From contig CAMLSF010000003.1 of the NCBI GenBank assembly GCA_946482615.1, positions 1-58,131 of the forward strand: 58,131 nucleotides of DNA, given 5' to 3'. The notes beneath the pieces were generated by a model. The model was given only the letters and a program-made list of their open reading frames with translations, was not told the DNA's origin and did not search any database. The stretch's first letter is position 1, and each line of letters begins with the position of its first letter. Positions 47,234 to 56,037 of the stretch are shown here, in pieces. A program made the translations under genes and the position numbers. The stretch comes from an uncultured Chromatiaceae bacterium (GTDB lineage: Bacteria > Pseudomonadota > Gammaproteobacteria > Enterobacterales > Alteromonadaceae).

Positions 47234-49860
47234 TGCGACAACAAGCCCGTTTTATCAATGTGGGTGAACGTACCAACGTCACAGGCTCAGCCCGTTTTAA
47301 AAAGCTGATTTTAGAAGGCGAATACGAAAAAGCTTTGGATGTCGCGCGCCAGCAGGTTGAAAATGGTGCGCAAATCATCGACATCAACATGGACGAAGCC
47401 ATGCTCGACAGCAAGGCCGCCATGGTGCGTTACCTGAATTTACTGGCATCCGAGCCAGACATTTCCCGTGTGCCTATTATGGTCGATTCGTCCAAATGGG
47501 AGGTGATAGAAGCGGCGCTGAAATGTATTCAGGGCAAAGCCGTTGTTAATTCGATTTCGCTGAAAGAAGGCATAGAGCCGTTTTTACATCAGGCTAAATT
47601 GCTGCGCCGTTATGGTGCCGCAGTAGTGGTGATGGCCTTTGATGAACAAGGTCAGGCCGATACCAAAGCGCGCAAAGTTGAAATTTGTCAGCGCGCTTAT
47701 GACATTCTGGTCAATCAGATTGGTTTCCCGCCTGAAGATATTATTTTCGACCCTAATATCTTTGCTGTGGCCACAGGCATCGAAGAGCATAACAATTATG
47801 CGGTCGACTTTATTGAAGCCACCCGTGAAATCAAGCGCTTGTGCCCTTACGCCAAGATCTCTGGTGGTGTGTCTAATATCTCCTTTTCGTTCCGCGGCAA
47901 CGATCCGGTGCGTGAAGCCATGCACTCGGTATTTTTATACCATGCCATAGGGGCTGGTATGGATATGGGCATAGTCAACGCTGGCCAGTTGGCGGTCTAT
48001 GACGATATTCCACAACTGCTGCGCGAGCGGGTAGAAGATGTGATCTTAAACCGCCGCGAAGATGCCACAGAACGTTTACTGGATATTGCCGCAGAGTTTA
48101 AAGGCGATGGCTCTGTTGCCGTCAAAGAAGACGAAGCCTGGCGTGCCTGGCCTGTGCATAAACGTCTTGAACATGCCTTGGTCAAAGGCATTACTGACTT
48201 TATCGATCAGGACACCGAAGAAGCCCGCCTCACTGTTGAGCGGCCTTTGCATGTGATTGAAGGCCCTTTGATGGACGGCATGAACGTGGTCGGCGACTTA
48301 TTTGGTGAAGGCAAAATGTTCCTGCCCCAGGTGGTGAAATCTGCCCGGGTGATGAAAAAAGCTGTGGCTTATTTGCAGCCTTTTATCGAACTGGAAAAAG
48401 CCGGCACCGGTGCCCAGGCTCAGGGCAAAGTCCTGATGGCAACAGTCAAAGGCGATGTGCATGACATAGGCAAAAACATTGTCGGTGTAGTGCTGCAATG
48501 CAATAACTATGAAGTGATTGACCTGGGTGTGATGGTGCCTTGCGCCACCTTGCTGCAAAAAGCCAAAGAGCTGAATGTCGATATTATTGGTTTGTCTGGC
48601 CTTATTACGCCTTCTTTGGATGAGATGGTGCATGTGGCCAAAGAAATGAGCCGCTTAGGTTTTGATATCCCGTTACTGATAGGTGGCGCAACAACGTCCA
48701 AAGCTCATACTGCGATCAAAATTGCACCCAATTACCCACATGGTGTGGTTTATGTGCCCAATGCGTCGCGTAGCGTGTCAGTGGTGCAGTCGCTTATTAG
48801 CAAAGAACATAAACCGACCTTTTTAGAGCGGGTCAACGACGAATACGACAGAGCCCGTGATCAGCATGCCCGCAGCCGGCCTGGTGAAAAGTTGCTGACG
48901 CTGGAGCAGGCCAGAGCCAATAAATTCCGGCTGGATTTAACCAAAGTGGCTGCTGCACCTAAACAACCTGGTGTGCATTTATGGCAGGATCTGGATTTAG
49001 AAGTGCTGCGGGATTACATCGACTGGACGCCATTTTTCCTGACCTGGCAGTTATCCGGTAAATTCCCGGCCATTTTGAATCACCCTGAAGTGGGCATGGA
49101 AGCACGCCGGGTGCACAAAGATGCCAATGCCATTCTGGATTTAATGATCCGGCAGAAAAAAGTGCAGGGCAAAGCTGTATTTGGTTTCTTTCCGGCCAAT
49201 AGTGAAGGTGACGACATTATTGTCTACACGGATGAGAGCAGAACAGTGGAGCGTTGTCGTTTATTTAATCTACGTCAGCAATTGCAGCTGCGTAACGACA
49301 ATCCAAACTGCTGCTTAGCTGACTTTGTTGCTCCTGTCGGGTCGGGCATTGCAGATTACATTGGCGGTTTTGCCGTCAGCACGGGCTTTGGTGCCGATGA
49401 GCTGGCGGATGAATTTGCTGCCCAGCATGATGATTACAACAGCATTATGGTCAAAGCCTTAGCGGATCGTCTGGCTGAAGCTTTGGCTGAATACCTGCAT
49501 ATGAGAGTGCGCCGTGAATTCTGGGGTTATGCGCCGGATGAACAGCTGGATAACGAACAACTTATTCGTGAGTTGTATCAGGGCATTCGGCCTGCACCTG
49601 GTTATCCGGCTTGTCCTGAACACACAGAAAAAGGCACCTTATGGCAACTGTTGGATGTAGAAGCCCAGACAGGCATCCAACTGACTGAAAGTTATGCCAT
49701 GTGGCCAGGCGCTGCAGTCAGTGGCTGGTACTTTGCTCATCCGGATAGCAAATATTTTGCGGTCAGCAAAATTGGCACAGATCAAAAAGATGAATACGCC
49801 GCGAAAAAAGGCTGGACTGCAGAACAAGCTGAAAGCTGGTTAGCACCGAATTTAGGTTAA
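47233..49860 (+). CDS. metH: Methionine synthase, folate/cobalamin/reactivation part (split MetH)
   Basis: This 875-aa protein covers domains two to four of MetH. It has the pterin-binding domain (about 5-280; [24 protein letters not shown]), the cobalamin cap and B12 domain with [12 protein letters not shown] (His about 410 coordinating cobalt), and the C-terminal AdoMet reactivation domain (about 540-870; [26 protein letters not shown]). It lacks a homocysteine domain, which is supplied by the preceding gene. The start is the ATG at 47233 inside TAATG, with GGAG five bases upstream; a GTG at 47227 is also in frame. A GC-rich hairpin follows the stop. Confidence 0.93.
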   Translation: MRQQARFINVGERTNVTGSARFKKLILEGEYEKALDVARQQVENGAQIIDINMDEAMLDSKAAMVRYLNLLASEPDISRVPIMVDSSKWEVIEAALKCIQGKAVVNSISLKEGIEPFLHQAKLLRRYGAAVVVMAFDEQGQADTKARKVEICQRAYDILVNQIGFPPEDIIFDPNIFAVATGIEEHNNYAVDFIEATREIKRLCPYAKISGGVSNISFSFRGNDPVREAMHSVFLYHAIGAGMDMGIVNAGQLAVYDDIPQLLRERVEDVILNRREDATERLLDIAAEFKGDGSVAVKEDEAWRAWPVHKRLEHALVKGITDFIDQDTEEARLTVERPLHVIEGPLMDGMNVVGDLFGEGKMFLPQVVKSARVMKKAVAYLQPFIELEKAGTGAQAQGKVLMATVKGDVHDIGKNIVGVVLQCNNYEVIDLGVMVPCATLLQKAKELNVDIIGLSGLITPSLDEMVHVAKEMSRLGFDIPLLIGGATTSKAHTAIKIAPNYPHGVVYVPNASRSVSVVQSLISKEHKPTFLERVNDEYDRARDQHARSRPGEKLLTLEQARANKFRLDLTKVAAAPKQPGVHLWQDLDLEVLRDYIDWTPFFLTWQLSGKFPAILNHPEVGMEARRVHKDANAILDLMIRQKKVQGKAVFGFFPANSEGDDIIVYTDESRTVERCRLFNLRQQLQLRNDNPNCCLADFVAPVGSGIADYIGGFAVSTGFGADELADEFAAQHDDYNSIMVKALADRLAEALAEYLHMRVRREFWGYAPDEQLDNEQLIRELYQGIRPAPGYPACPEHTEKGTLWQLLDVEAQTGIQLTESYAMWPGAAVSGWYFAHPDSKYFAVSKIGTDQKDEYAAKKGWTAEQAESWLAPNLG

Positions 49861-49866
49861 GGATGG

Positions 49867-49900
49867 CAGGGGCAGAGCCAGAGCCAGAGCTCTGCCCCTG
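49867..49900. terminator. Hairpin terminator between convergent metH and PilZ genes
   Basis: A perfect 12-bp stem CAGGGGCAGAGC/GCTCTGCCCCTG with a ten-base loop sits between two convergent stops. Neither side has a strong T run, so termination may be partial. Confidence 0.7.
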
Positions 49901-49903
49901 TAT

Positions 49904-50599
49904 TTAGCTGGCGATGGCCGGATCGACAATAAAACGTTGCAGCATTTTAGCGACCTGTCGTTCCGGCAACTCAAACTTAATACCTAAAGACAACTCCTGT
50001 AACTCCAGATGACAGTTCATAATTTCGCCAGGGAGTTGAATACGCTCTTCTTCACCTGGCACCAACAACTCCATCATCACCGACACTTTGTTGATCTGAC
50101 TGGAATCAGCATGCAGTTTCATCGAAAAACGACAGCCACAAGGTGAAATGTCGATGACAAAACCGTTATAGAGTGAAAAAGTTTCAGGTAAAGCGCCTTG
50201 CTCTACCGGACTGACATAAGCCGGAATAAAGGCCCGGATCCGTTGTTTTGCCCGTAGAGAACGATTTTCAATCTGCTGCGGGTACTCCAGAAACAGCAGA
50301 TGCACCGGATGATGAGAAATGGTTTTGATCATGGCCCGAAAGGCAATACATTCGCCTAAATCGCCTTCCAGCAGGCAACGTACCACCACCATATTGCCTT
50401 CTGTAAATATATCTTTGTAGCCTCCCTCCACTACTTGTTGGGGGAGTTTTAACACCAGATAGCGATTTTTTTCATAACCTACTAAGGATGTGCGGATCCT
50501 TAAGCTACCTGGCTGAGAGAACTGTAAATCCACTTGCGAGCCTGGGTGTAAATGGCGGATTTTTTCATGCACCACGGGTGAAAGTAACGATTGATCCAT
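49904..50599 (-). CDS. PilZ-domain c-di-GMP receptor (YcgR-like)
   Basis: This 231-aa protein has an N-terminal YcgR/PilZN-like beta domain (about 10-105) and a C-terminal PilZ domain (about 112-225). The c-di-GMP-binding residues are present: RxxxR at 116-120 (RAKQR) and DxSxxG at 150-155 (DISPCG). It should bind c-di-GMP and act on motility or surface functions, but no flagellar gene is nearby. The ORF begins with ATG at 50599; the neighbour upstream diverges. Confidence 0.88.
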   Translation of the reverse strand: MDQSLLSPVVHEKIRHLHPGSQVDLQFSQPGSLRIRTSLVGYEKNRYLVLKLPQQVVEGGYKDIFTEGNMVVVRCLLEGDLGECIAFRAMIKTISHHPVHLLFLEYPQQIENRSLRAKQRIRAFIPAYVSPVEQGALPETFSLYNGFVIDISPCGCRFSMKLHADSSQINKVSVMMELLVPGEEERIQLPGEIMNCHLELQELSLGIKFELPERQVAKMLQRFIVDPAIAS

Positions 50600-50800
50600 C
50601 GATAGTCACCTTTTTGATTGTTATTTGAACAAAACGGCATCTTTGATTAATAGTGTAAATATGATAAAAATGCAAATTTATTTCCTTTGCTGGGAACTGA
50701 ATTTTCTGACTTTACAGAAGGTGGAAAAAATGGGATGAGAGGAACACCACAAAATACGAAAGCTGCAAAAAATGCCCTATAGTTTAGCTATGAAAGACTA

Positions 50801-51982
50801 ATGCAGACGATGGACATGAGACTTCTTCTGAACCTTTGCCTGATTGCAGTTTTAGCAGGATGTCAGCAAAGCCGTTTCCAGGGCCCGGCTCCGGAAACCT
50901 TGTTCAAGGACGATTTATTCCAGCCCGCTACGAGCAATATTGAAAGCCCGGAGCAGATTTTTGCTTTGCCTGAACCGACCATTGCAGAGCTTCAGGCTCT
51001 GATCCGGCCTGTTACTTCGGTGCAGGTAAAAACTGATTTGCTGCTGAATTATTTATTTTCAAAAAAAGGCAGTAGTTTACTCTATCAAAATGACGCCACT
51101 TTAACCGCAGCTGAAACACTGGCAGCAAGGCAAGCGAACTGTTTATCTCTCACTATTTTATCTTACAGTCTGGCGCAGGAAATTGGCCTGCATGCCGAGT
51201 TCAGAGACATTAAGATCCCGGAATACTGGACACAAAATAATGGTTACAGCTTATTAAACGGTCATGTGAATCTAAAGATTGTCGGCGGTAAAAACGTAGG
51301 TATGGATGGCAGCCAAAGTTTTGATAAGTTTAACTACATTATTGATTTTGATATCGAAAACAATAAAAGTCATTTCCCTTCCCGGCAGTTAAAAAGGACT
51401 CAGGTTATTTCTATGTTCTACAACAATAAAGCGGCTGAAGCTATGGTACATAGTCAGTATGATCTGGCTTATGCCTATCTGAAAGCTGCAATTGCAGCAG
51501 ACCCTCAGGCTGCTGAAAACTGGAACAACCTTGCCGTGTTGTACCGACAAAAACAGCAGTACGTGCTGGCAGAGAAAGCTTATATTCTGGCAGGACAGCT
51601 TGCTCCTGAGCAGTTAAACCCTAAAGCAAATTTAGCCTTGTTGTACGAAGCCATAGGCGAAACAGAAAAAGCAGAGCGGCTAAGTAGTTTTGTGGCAGCC
51701 AAAAGAAACCAGAATCCGTATTATCACATTATGCTTGGGAATGAATCTTTAAGTTTTGGAGCGCCGGACAAAGCCATTCAACACTTTAAGAAAGGACTGT
51801 CTTTAGATAAGAAATCATCTGAGGCCATGTTTGGGTTGGCAAAAGCGCATTTGTCTCTGGGCATGCGGGATAAAGCTGCTCATTATTTGCAATTGGCGGA
51901 GCAATCTGCTCCCAGTCGCAAAGATAAGGAACGTTATCAGGACAAGCTCAGAGTATTGATGACTGCAGCAATACAGCATTAA
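50801..51982 (+). CDS. Lipoprotein with transglutaminase-like and TPR domains
   Basis: This protein of about 393 aa has a lipoprotein signal (lipobox LAGC). A transglutaminase-like core (about 60-190) has a possible triad: Cys114 in RQANCLSLTIL, His155 in LNGHVNLK and Asp182 in NYIIDFDIE. TPR repeats follow (about 210-385: AENWNNLAVLYRQKQQYVLAEKAYILAG and similar; key motif NLAVLY). It is probably periplasmic, anchored to a membrane, and may act in protein complexes at the envelope. The function is unknown. ATG codons at 50801, 50810 and 50816 are all in frame ahead of the signal peptide; the choice does not change the mature protein. Confidence 0.8.
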   Translation: MQTMDMRLLLNLCLIAVLAGCQQSRFQGPAPETLFKDDLFQPATSNIESPEQIFALPEPTIAELQALIRPVTSVQVKTDLLLNYLFSKKGSSLLYQNDATLTAAETLAARQANCLSLTILSYSLAQEIGLHAEFRDIKIPEYWTQNNGYSLLNGHVNLKIVGGKNVGMDGSQSFDKFNYIIDFDIENNKSHFPSRQLKRTQVISMFYNNKAAEAMVHSQYDLAYAYLKAAIAADPQAAENWNNLAVLYRQKQQYVLAEKAYILAGQLAPEQLNPKANLALLYEAIGETEKAERLSSFVAAKRNQNPYYHIMLGNESLSFGAPDKAIQHFKKGLSLDKKSSEAMFGLAKAHLSLGMRDKAAHYLQLAEQSAPSRKDKERYQDKLRVLMTAAIQH

Positions 51983-51984
51983 AA

Positions 51985-52231
51985 CACTAGAGTCTGTTGA
52001 CGTTTCAGGGTTATTTTTGCAGCAGAAAGACCGGCAAGAGGCTGCCTTCAGGCTTCGTCTGGTGGCGCCCTGAACTTTGTTGCCTACATGGATGTAGGTA
52101 AGGGGCGTGAGCAGGAGCGGAAGCTTCACTCGTCGCTCATTTAGAATAACTAAACTTCGCTCCTCGTTTCGCGTTCAAAGCGGCGCCAGAGCGAACAAAA
52201 TTTAATCTCAAAACGTCAACACGCTCTGGTG
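51985..52231. mobile_element. MITE-like element with 21-bp terminal inverted repeats
   Basis: Left end CACTAGAGTCTGTTGACGTTT (51985-52005) and right end AAACGTCAACACGCTCTGGTG (52211-52231) are inverted repeats matching at 18 of 21 positions. Inside are further imperfect inverted parts (TCTGGTGGCGCCCTGAAC and GTTCAAAGCGGCGCCAGAG) and a CCTACATGGATGTAGG hairpin. There is no transposase ORF. Target-site duplication is not clear. It fills the gap between two genes. Confidence 0.7.
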
Positions 52232-52247
52232 ATAAAGGAGAGTTGTA

Positions 52248-53177
52248 GTGTCGGATCTGCGGTTTGTAGTTGGCATTTTACTCTGTTTGGTCACCAACTT
52301 TATTGTCTTTCCTCTGAACGCGCAGTCTCAATTGCTGACGGATATACAGCAACTGTCAGATGATCGCATGTCTGGCCGAAAAACTTCAGAAGCAGGTGCT
52401 GAACTGGCACGTCACTATATTCAGCAACGTTTTTCCGAACTTCAATTAGCCAGGCTAAAACCTGATTTTCGACATCCTTTTCAGTACAGCACTGACAAAC
52501 ACGGCATTAACCTGATCGCTGAATTAAGAGGGTGCCGTTGGCCTGATACCTATATTGTGATGACAGCGCATTATGATCACTTAGGCACAGTAGCCGGAAA
52601 GATCTATAACGGCGCAGATGATAATGCATCAGGCGTAGCGACCATGCTTGCTTTGGCTGGACTGCTAAAAAGCCAGTCCTGCCCTTTATACAGCTACCTT
52701 TTTGTTGCAACTGATGCCGAAGAGTCCGGTCTGTACGGCGCAAAAGCATTTGTGGCATCACCCGTTGTTCCGCTTAAGCACCTAGCCCTGAATATAAACC
52801 TTGATATGCTCAGTCGTGGTGAGCGTTACAATCAGTTGTATCTGTACGGAGCCTTTTCATTGCCAGGAGTGTCGGACTACCTGAAAAATCAGCAGTTTTC
52901 AGTGAAATTGAAGTTAAGGCACAGAGGCAAGGGGTTACGAGGCCAACACAGGCTGGACTGGGCGAATGCCAGTGACCATGCAGCTTTTCGCCGGGCTGGT
53001 ATTCCCTTTCTGTTTTTTGGTGTTGATGGTCACAGCCATTACCATACACCAGAAGATGACTGGCAAAAGATTAAGCCTGATTATCTGCATCGGATGTTTG
53101 CCAGCCTGAGCCAGATTGTACTCTGGCTGGATCAGCAGCCGCCTGAATGGTATCAGGCGGCGCGTAAAACAAAATAG
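52248..53177 (+). CDS. M28-family metallopeptidase, short exported form
   Basis: This protein of 309 aa has an N-terminal signal peptide (FVVGILLCLVTNFIVFPLNA). The M28 zinc ligands are visible: AHYDHLG, GADDNASG, DAEESG, NINLDM and SDHAAF. It lacks the PA domain of the larger M28 lipoprotein at 8271-9944. It should be an exported aminopeptidase. The start is GTG with AGGAG eight bases upstream; this ribosome site lies directly beyond the right end of the MITE-like element, so any promoter is inside or upstream of that element. Confidence 0.88.
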   Translation: MSDLRFVVGILLCLVTNFIVFPLNAQSQLLTDIQQLSDDRMSGRKTSEAGAELARHYIQQRFSELQLARLKPDFRHPFQYSTDKHGINLIAELRGCRWPDTYIVMTAHYDHLGTVAGKIYNGADDNASGVATMLALAGLLKSQSCPLYSYLFVATDAEESGLYGAKAFVASPVVPLKHLALNINLDMLSRGERYNQLYLYGAFSLPGVSDYLKNQQFSVKLKLRHRGKGLRGQHRLDWANASDHAAFRRAGIPFLFFGVDGHSHYHTPEDDWQKIKPDYLHRMFASLSQIVLWLDQQPPEWYQAARKTK

Positions 53178-53191
53178 CGGCTCAGAGGTCC

Positions 53192-54460
53192 TTAAGGTGC
53201 CGGGATCCACTCCGGATCATCGGTCAAACGAGGGAAATCACCGTTGTTCCAATCCGCTTTGGCTTGCGCCAGACGCTCCGGGCTGCGGGCAACAAAGTTC
53301 CAGTTTAGCAATACAGGATCTGGTACTTCATCCCCACCCAACAGCATAAAATGAGCGCCGTCATCGCCGGCAAGTACTGTTAAATCCTCAGTCATCACCA
53401 GCATTTGTCCGGCGTTCAGTTCAGGTTGTTTTAATGAACCTTTAGCCAGATAAATAGCCAGTTGCTGCTCTGATTTAGGCAAGGTTAAGCTGCTGCATGG
53501 GTCCAGTTTCAACTCAACATAACAGCAGCGTGAAGGAAAATTCACGACAGAGGTCTGGGAGAAGTACTCACCTAACAACACCCTGATTTCACTGCCTGGC
53601 ACCTGAATGGCCGGAAACAATGCCGCAGGATAATGTTGAAACGAAGGTTCAGATTCGGCTTCGTCTTCAGGTAACACCAGCCAGATCTGCATACCTTCCA
53701 CCTGAGCCTGTTGCTCGCGAACATCGGCCGGAATGCGCTCTGAGTGTGCTATACCACGGCCTGCGCGCATCAGGTTAATAGCACCAGGTTCAATCCGCTG
53801 CCGGGTACCTAAAGTGTCGCTATGTTGCATAGCACCGGAAAATAAATAGGTGACAGTCGCCAGGCCTATATGCGGATGCTGACGCACATCCCCTTCAGCG
53901 GTGTTGGCGGCAAAAGTGGCCGGGCCCATATGATCCACAAAAATAAAAGGTCCCACACGACGCTGAGCTTTGGCGGGTAACAATCTTTTGATCATAAAAC
54001 CAATATCACGGGCCTGAGGCTGAATAATCAAAGGCCCGGCTGTATTGGCTGGTGCGGGTTCAGCTTTCAGGCTGGTATGGACCTGTATTTCAGCCTGGGT
54101 CATCAATTTATGCACTGGGCACTTGTCGGCGACGGCCAGCAATTGCTCGCGCTGTTCTGTGGTTAAATCACCTGTCAGTTCCAGACTGACATGCAGCTGG
54201 TACAGGCCTTTGGCTTCGGCGCTGTCGTCTCTGCTGATCTCTACTTTGACTTCCTGAAGCGGGATATTTTTACGTTTAGCGAACAACTGCAAAGTCATGG
54301 CTTTACAAGTGGCGACTGCTGCGTCAAATAAATCATGTGGATCCGGTCCGGTGTCCGTTCCTCCGGCGGCCTGAGTTAAATCGGCATTGATCTGATGGCT
54401 ATTGATCTGAATGGTCTGTCGTAACTGACCCGGTGTATGTTGACTGACGATGATGGTCAT
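53192..54460 (-). CDS. OsmC-pirin fusion protein
   Basis: This 422-aa protein joins two redox-related folds. Residues about 1-135 are OsmC-like with the two peroxidatic/resolving cysteines, Cys52 (VATCKAM) and Cys114 (DKCPVHK). Residues about 140-422 are a bicupin pirin with metal-binding HPHIGLATVTYL, QHSD and IAHSERI, plus GMQIWLVLP. OsmC proteins reduce organic peroxides; pirins bind iron and some act as quercetinases. A combined role in oxidative stress is inferred. It follows the photolyase genes on the same strand with a 59-base gap. Confidence 0.9.
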   Translation of the reverse strand: MTIIVSQHTPGQLRQTIQINSHQINADLTQAAGGTDTGPDPHDLFDAAVATCKAMTLQLFAKRKNIPLQEVKVEISRDDSAEAKGLYQLHVSLELTGDLTTEQREQLLAVADKCPVHKLMTQAEIQVHTSLKAEPAPANTAGPLIIQPQARDIGFMIKRLLPAKAQRRVGPFIFVDHMGPATFAANTAEGDVRQHPHIGLATVTYLFSGAMQHSDTLGTRQRIEPGAINLMRAGRGIAHSERIPADVREQQAQVEGMQIWLVLPEDEAESEPSFQHYPAALFPAIQVPGSEIRVLLGEYFSQTSVVNFPSRCCYVELKLDPCSSLTLPKSEQQLAIYLAKGSLKQPELNAGQMLVMTEDLTVLAGDDGAHFMLLGGDEVPDPVLLNWNFVARSPERLAQAKADWNNGDFPRLTDDPEWIPAP

Positions 54461-54519
54461 AACTCAATCCTTTTTAAGGTAACTGCATTCAGCTTAACTT
54501 AAATTGACCCACTGGTGTG

Positions 54520-56037
54520 TCATTCGTTCAGCTCTAAACTCAGCTGCGAAGGTGCCGAATTGCTTTTTCTGCTGCTGCGGCTTGTTGTTTTTCTACTGGC
54601 GTGACGCTGTACGACCTGTCGTTTTTGCTCGCGCCACCAGTCTGGATCCTGCTGCTGTTTGCATTCGGTCAGGCGCTGCTTCGCCAGTCGCATTGCCTGT
54701 TGCAAATCTACAACCGGGTGTGGGTAATCTCTGCCCGGCACACAAGCATGCTGGCGTTGCAAGGACAATGGCATCAGCCAGGGCTGGTGCAGCCAACTGT
54801 CAGGTACTAAACGCAGTTCAGGGCACCAGCGCCTGATAAAATGCCCCTGCGGATCTTTTTGCTGGCTTTGTAATACAGGGTTGTAGATCCGGTTTGGATT
54901 GATGCCTGTTGTACCTGCCTGCATCTGAATTTGTGGGTAATGAATGCCGGGTTCGTAGTCTACAAAACACTGTGCCAGATGCAAAGCCACAGGCCGCCAG
55001 TCCAGCCATAAGTGATAACAGGCAAAAGCCACTAGCATAGCGCGGGCGCGAAAATGCAGCCAGCCTGTGGCCAGTAAACTCCTCATACAGGCATCAATCA
55101 GTGGATAGCCTGTGTAGCCGTGAGACCAGGCCCAAAACCAGTCCGTATTAAAATCCTGCTTACGCAAACGGGCATAACCCGGATGCATGGCTTCGGTTTC
55201 AATCAGCGGATCAGATTCCAGCTTCTGGATAAAATGGCAATGCCAACGCAACCTGCTGTAAAAAGACGATAAGCCAAAACTTAAAGCAGGTTGTTGCTTG
55301 ATGTTGCGCAAGGTGTGTTGCTGCAAAGCTCTTACACTCAATTGACCATAAGCCAGATAAGGGCTCAGGCGCGAGCTGCTGTGCTGCGCTTTATCCGGTA
55401 ATGAAATATGCCTGCTGTAGTCTTTGGCTCTGCCATTAAAAAAGCTTTGTACTGTGTCCGGCAGGGTAAAAGCGCTTTGGCCTGCGCTGCAGGGCGCTAA
55501 ATCCAAAGCTCTGTTGGGCCGGAAAGGCTGCAGAGGCTGACGGCCAAAACAGAGGAAAGGCAAAGTGTCAGGCCGCTGGTGCAAAGCCCCTGATAAATAC
55601 AGATCCGCTTGTTCAGCCCACAGATCTCTGTCTTCTAAAGCCCGGAACACTGCATGTTGCCGATACTGCCGCCAGGGGATGGCCAGCTCTTTTAGCAGTT
55701 GTTTAACTGCTAAATCACGCTGAAAAGTCCATAAATTGCCGGTTTCTTCATGACTAAGCACCTGAGCTATAGGAAACTCCTGACACAACTGTCGGATCAC
55801 TTGAGTGGCAGGGCCTTTGATTACCAGTAAAGGTTGGCCCAGGGCCGTTAATTGTTGATCCAGCAGTTGCAGGCTTTGTTCGATAAAAAGCCAGTGCCGT
55901 ACTGAGGTGTCAGGCTGTTGCCAATAATCAGGTTCGATAATATACAAAGGCAATACCGCACCTTGTCGTGCTGCCTCTGCCAAAGGGCCATGATCATCAA
56001 TCCGCAAATCACGTTTAAACCAAACCAGACTGATCAT
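54520..56037 (-). CDS. Photolyase/cryptochrome, PHR2-like subgroup
   Basis: This 505-aa flavoprotein of the photolyase/cryptochrome family has the N-terminal alpha/beta antenna domain MISLVWFKRDLRIDDHGPL, then the FAD domain: SRLSPYLAYGQLSVR, FYSRLRWHCHF, GYTGYPLIDACMRSL and GWLHFRARAMLVAF. The segment EPGIHYPQIQMQAGTTGIN replaces the class I photolyase NNGGWQW stretch. This resembles plant PHR2-like proteins as I recall them; activity is therefore uncertain. A basic Arg/Lys/Ser-rich tail ends the protein. The start codon overlaps the stop of the Cry-DASH gene by four bases. Confidence 0.85.
   Translation of the reverse strand: MISLVWFKRDLRIDDHGPLAEAARQGAVLPLYIIEPDYWQQPDTSVRHWLFIEQSLQLLDQQLTALGQPLLVIKGPATQVIRQLCQEFPIAQVLSHEETGNLWTFQRDLAVKQLLKELAIPWRQYRQHAVFRALEDRDLWAEQADLYLSGALHQRPDTLPFLCFGRQPLQPFRPNRALDLAPCSAGQSAFTLPDTVQSFFNGRAKDYSRHISLPDKAQHSSSRLSPYLAYGQLSVRALQQHTLRNIKQQPALSFGLSSFYSRLRWHCHFIQKLESDPLIETEAMHPGYARLRKQDFNTDWFWAWSHGYTGYPLIDACMRSLLATGWLHFRARAMLVAFACYHLWLDWRPVALHLAQCFVDYEPGIHYPQIQMQAGTTGINPNRIYNPVLQSQQKDPQGHFIRRWCPELRLVPDSWLHQPWLMPLSLQRQHACVPGRDYPHPVVDLQQAMRLAKQRLTECKQQQDPDWWREQKRQVVQRHASRKTTSRSSRKSNSAPSQLSLELNE

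Noticed and set aside
47584..47925. Minus-strand 113-aa ORF and the other frames inside metH
   Set aside because: They are opposite or out of frame with a highly conserved enzyme and show no independent motif.
54504..54836. Plus-strand 110-aa ORF with a hydrophobic start
   Set aside because: It is antisense to the basic tail and C-terminal region of the photolyase gene. The Cys/Ala richness reflects the opposite strand.
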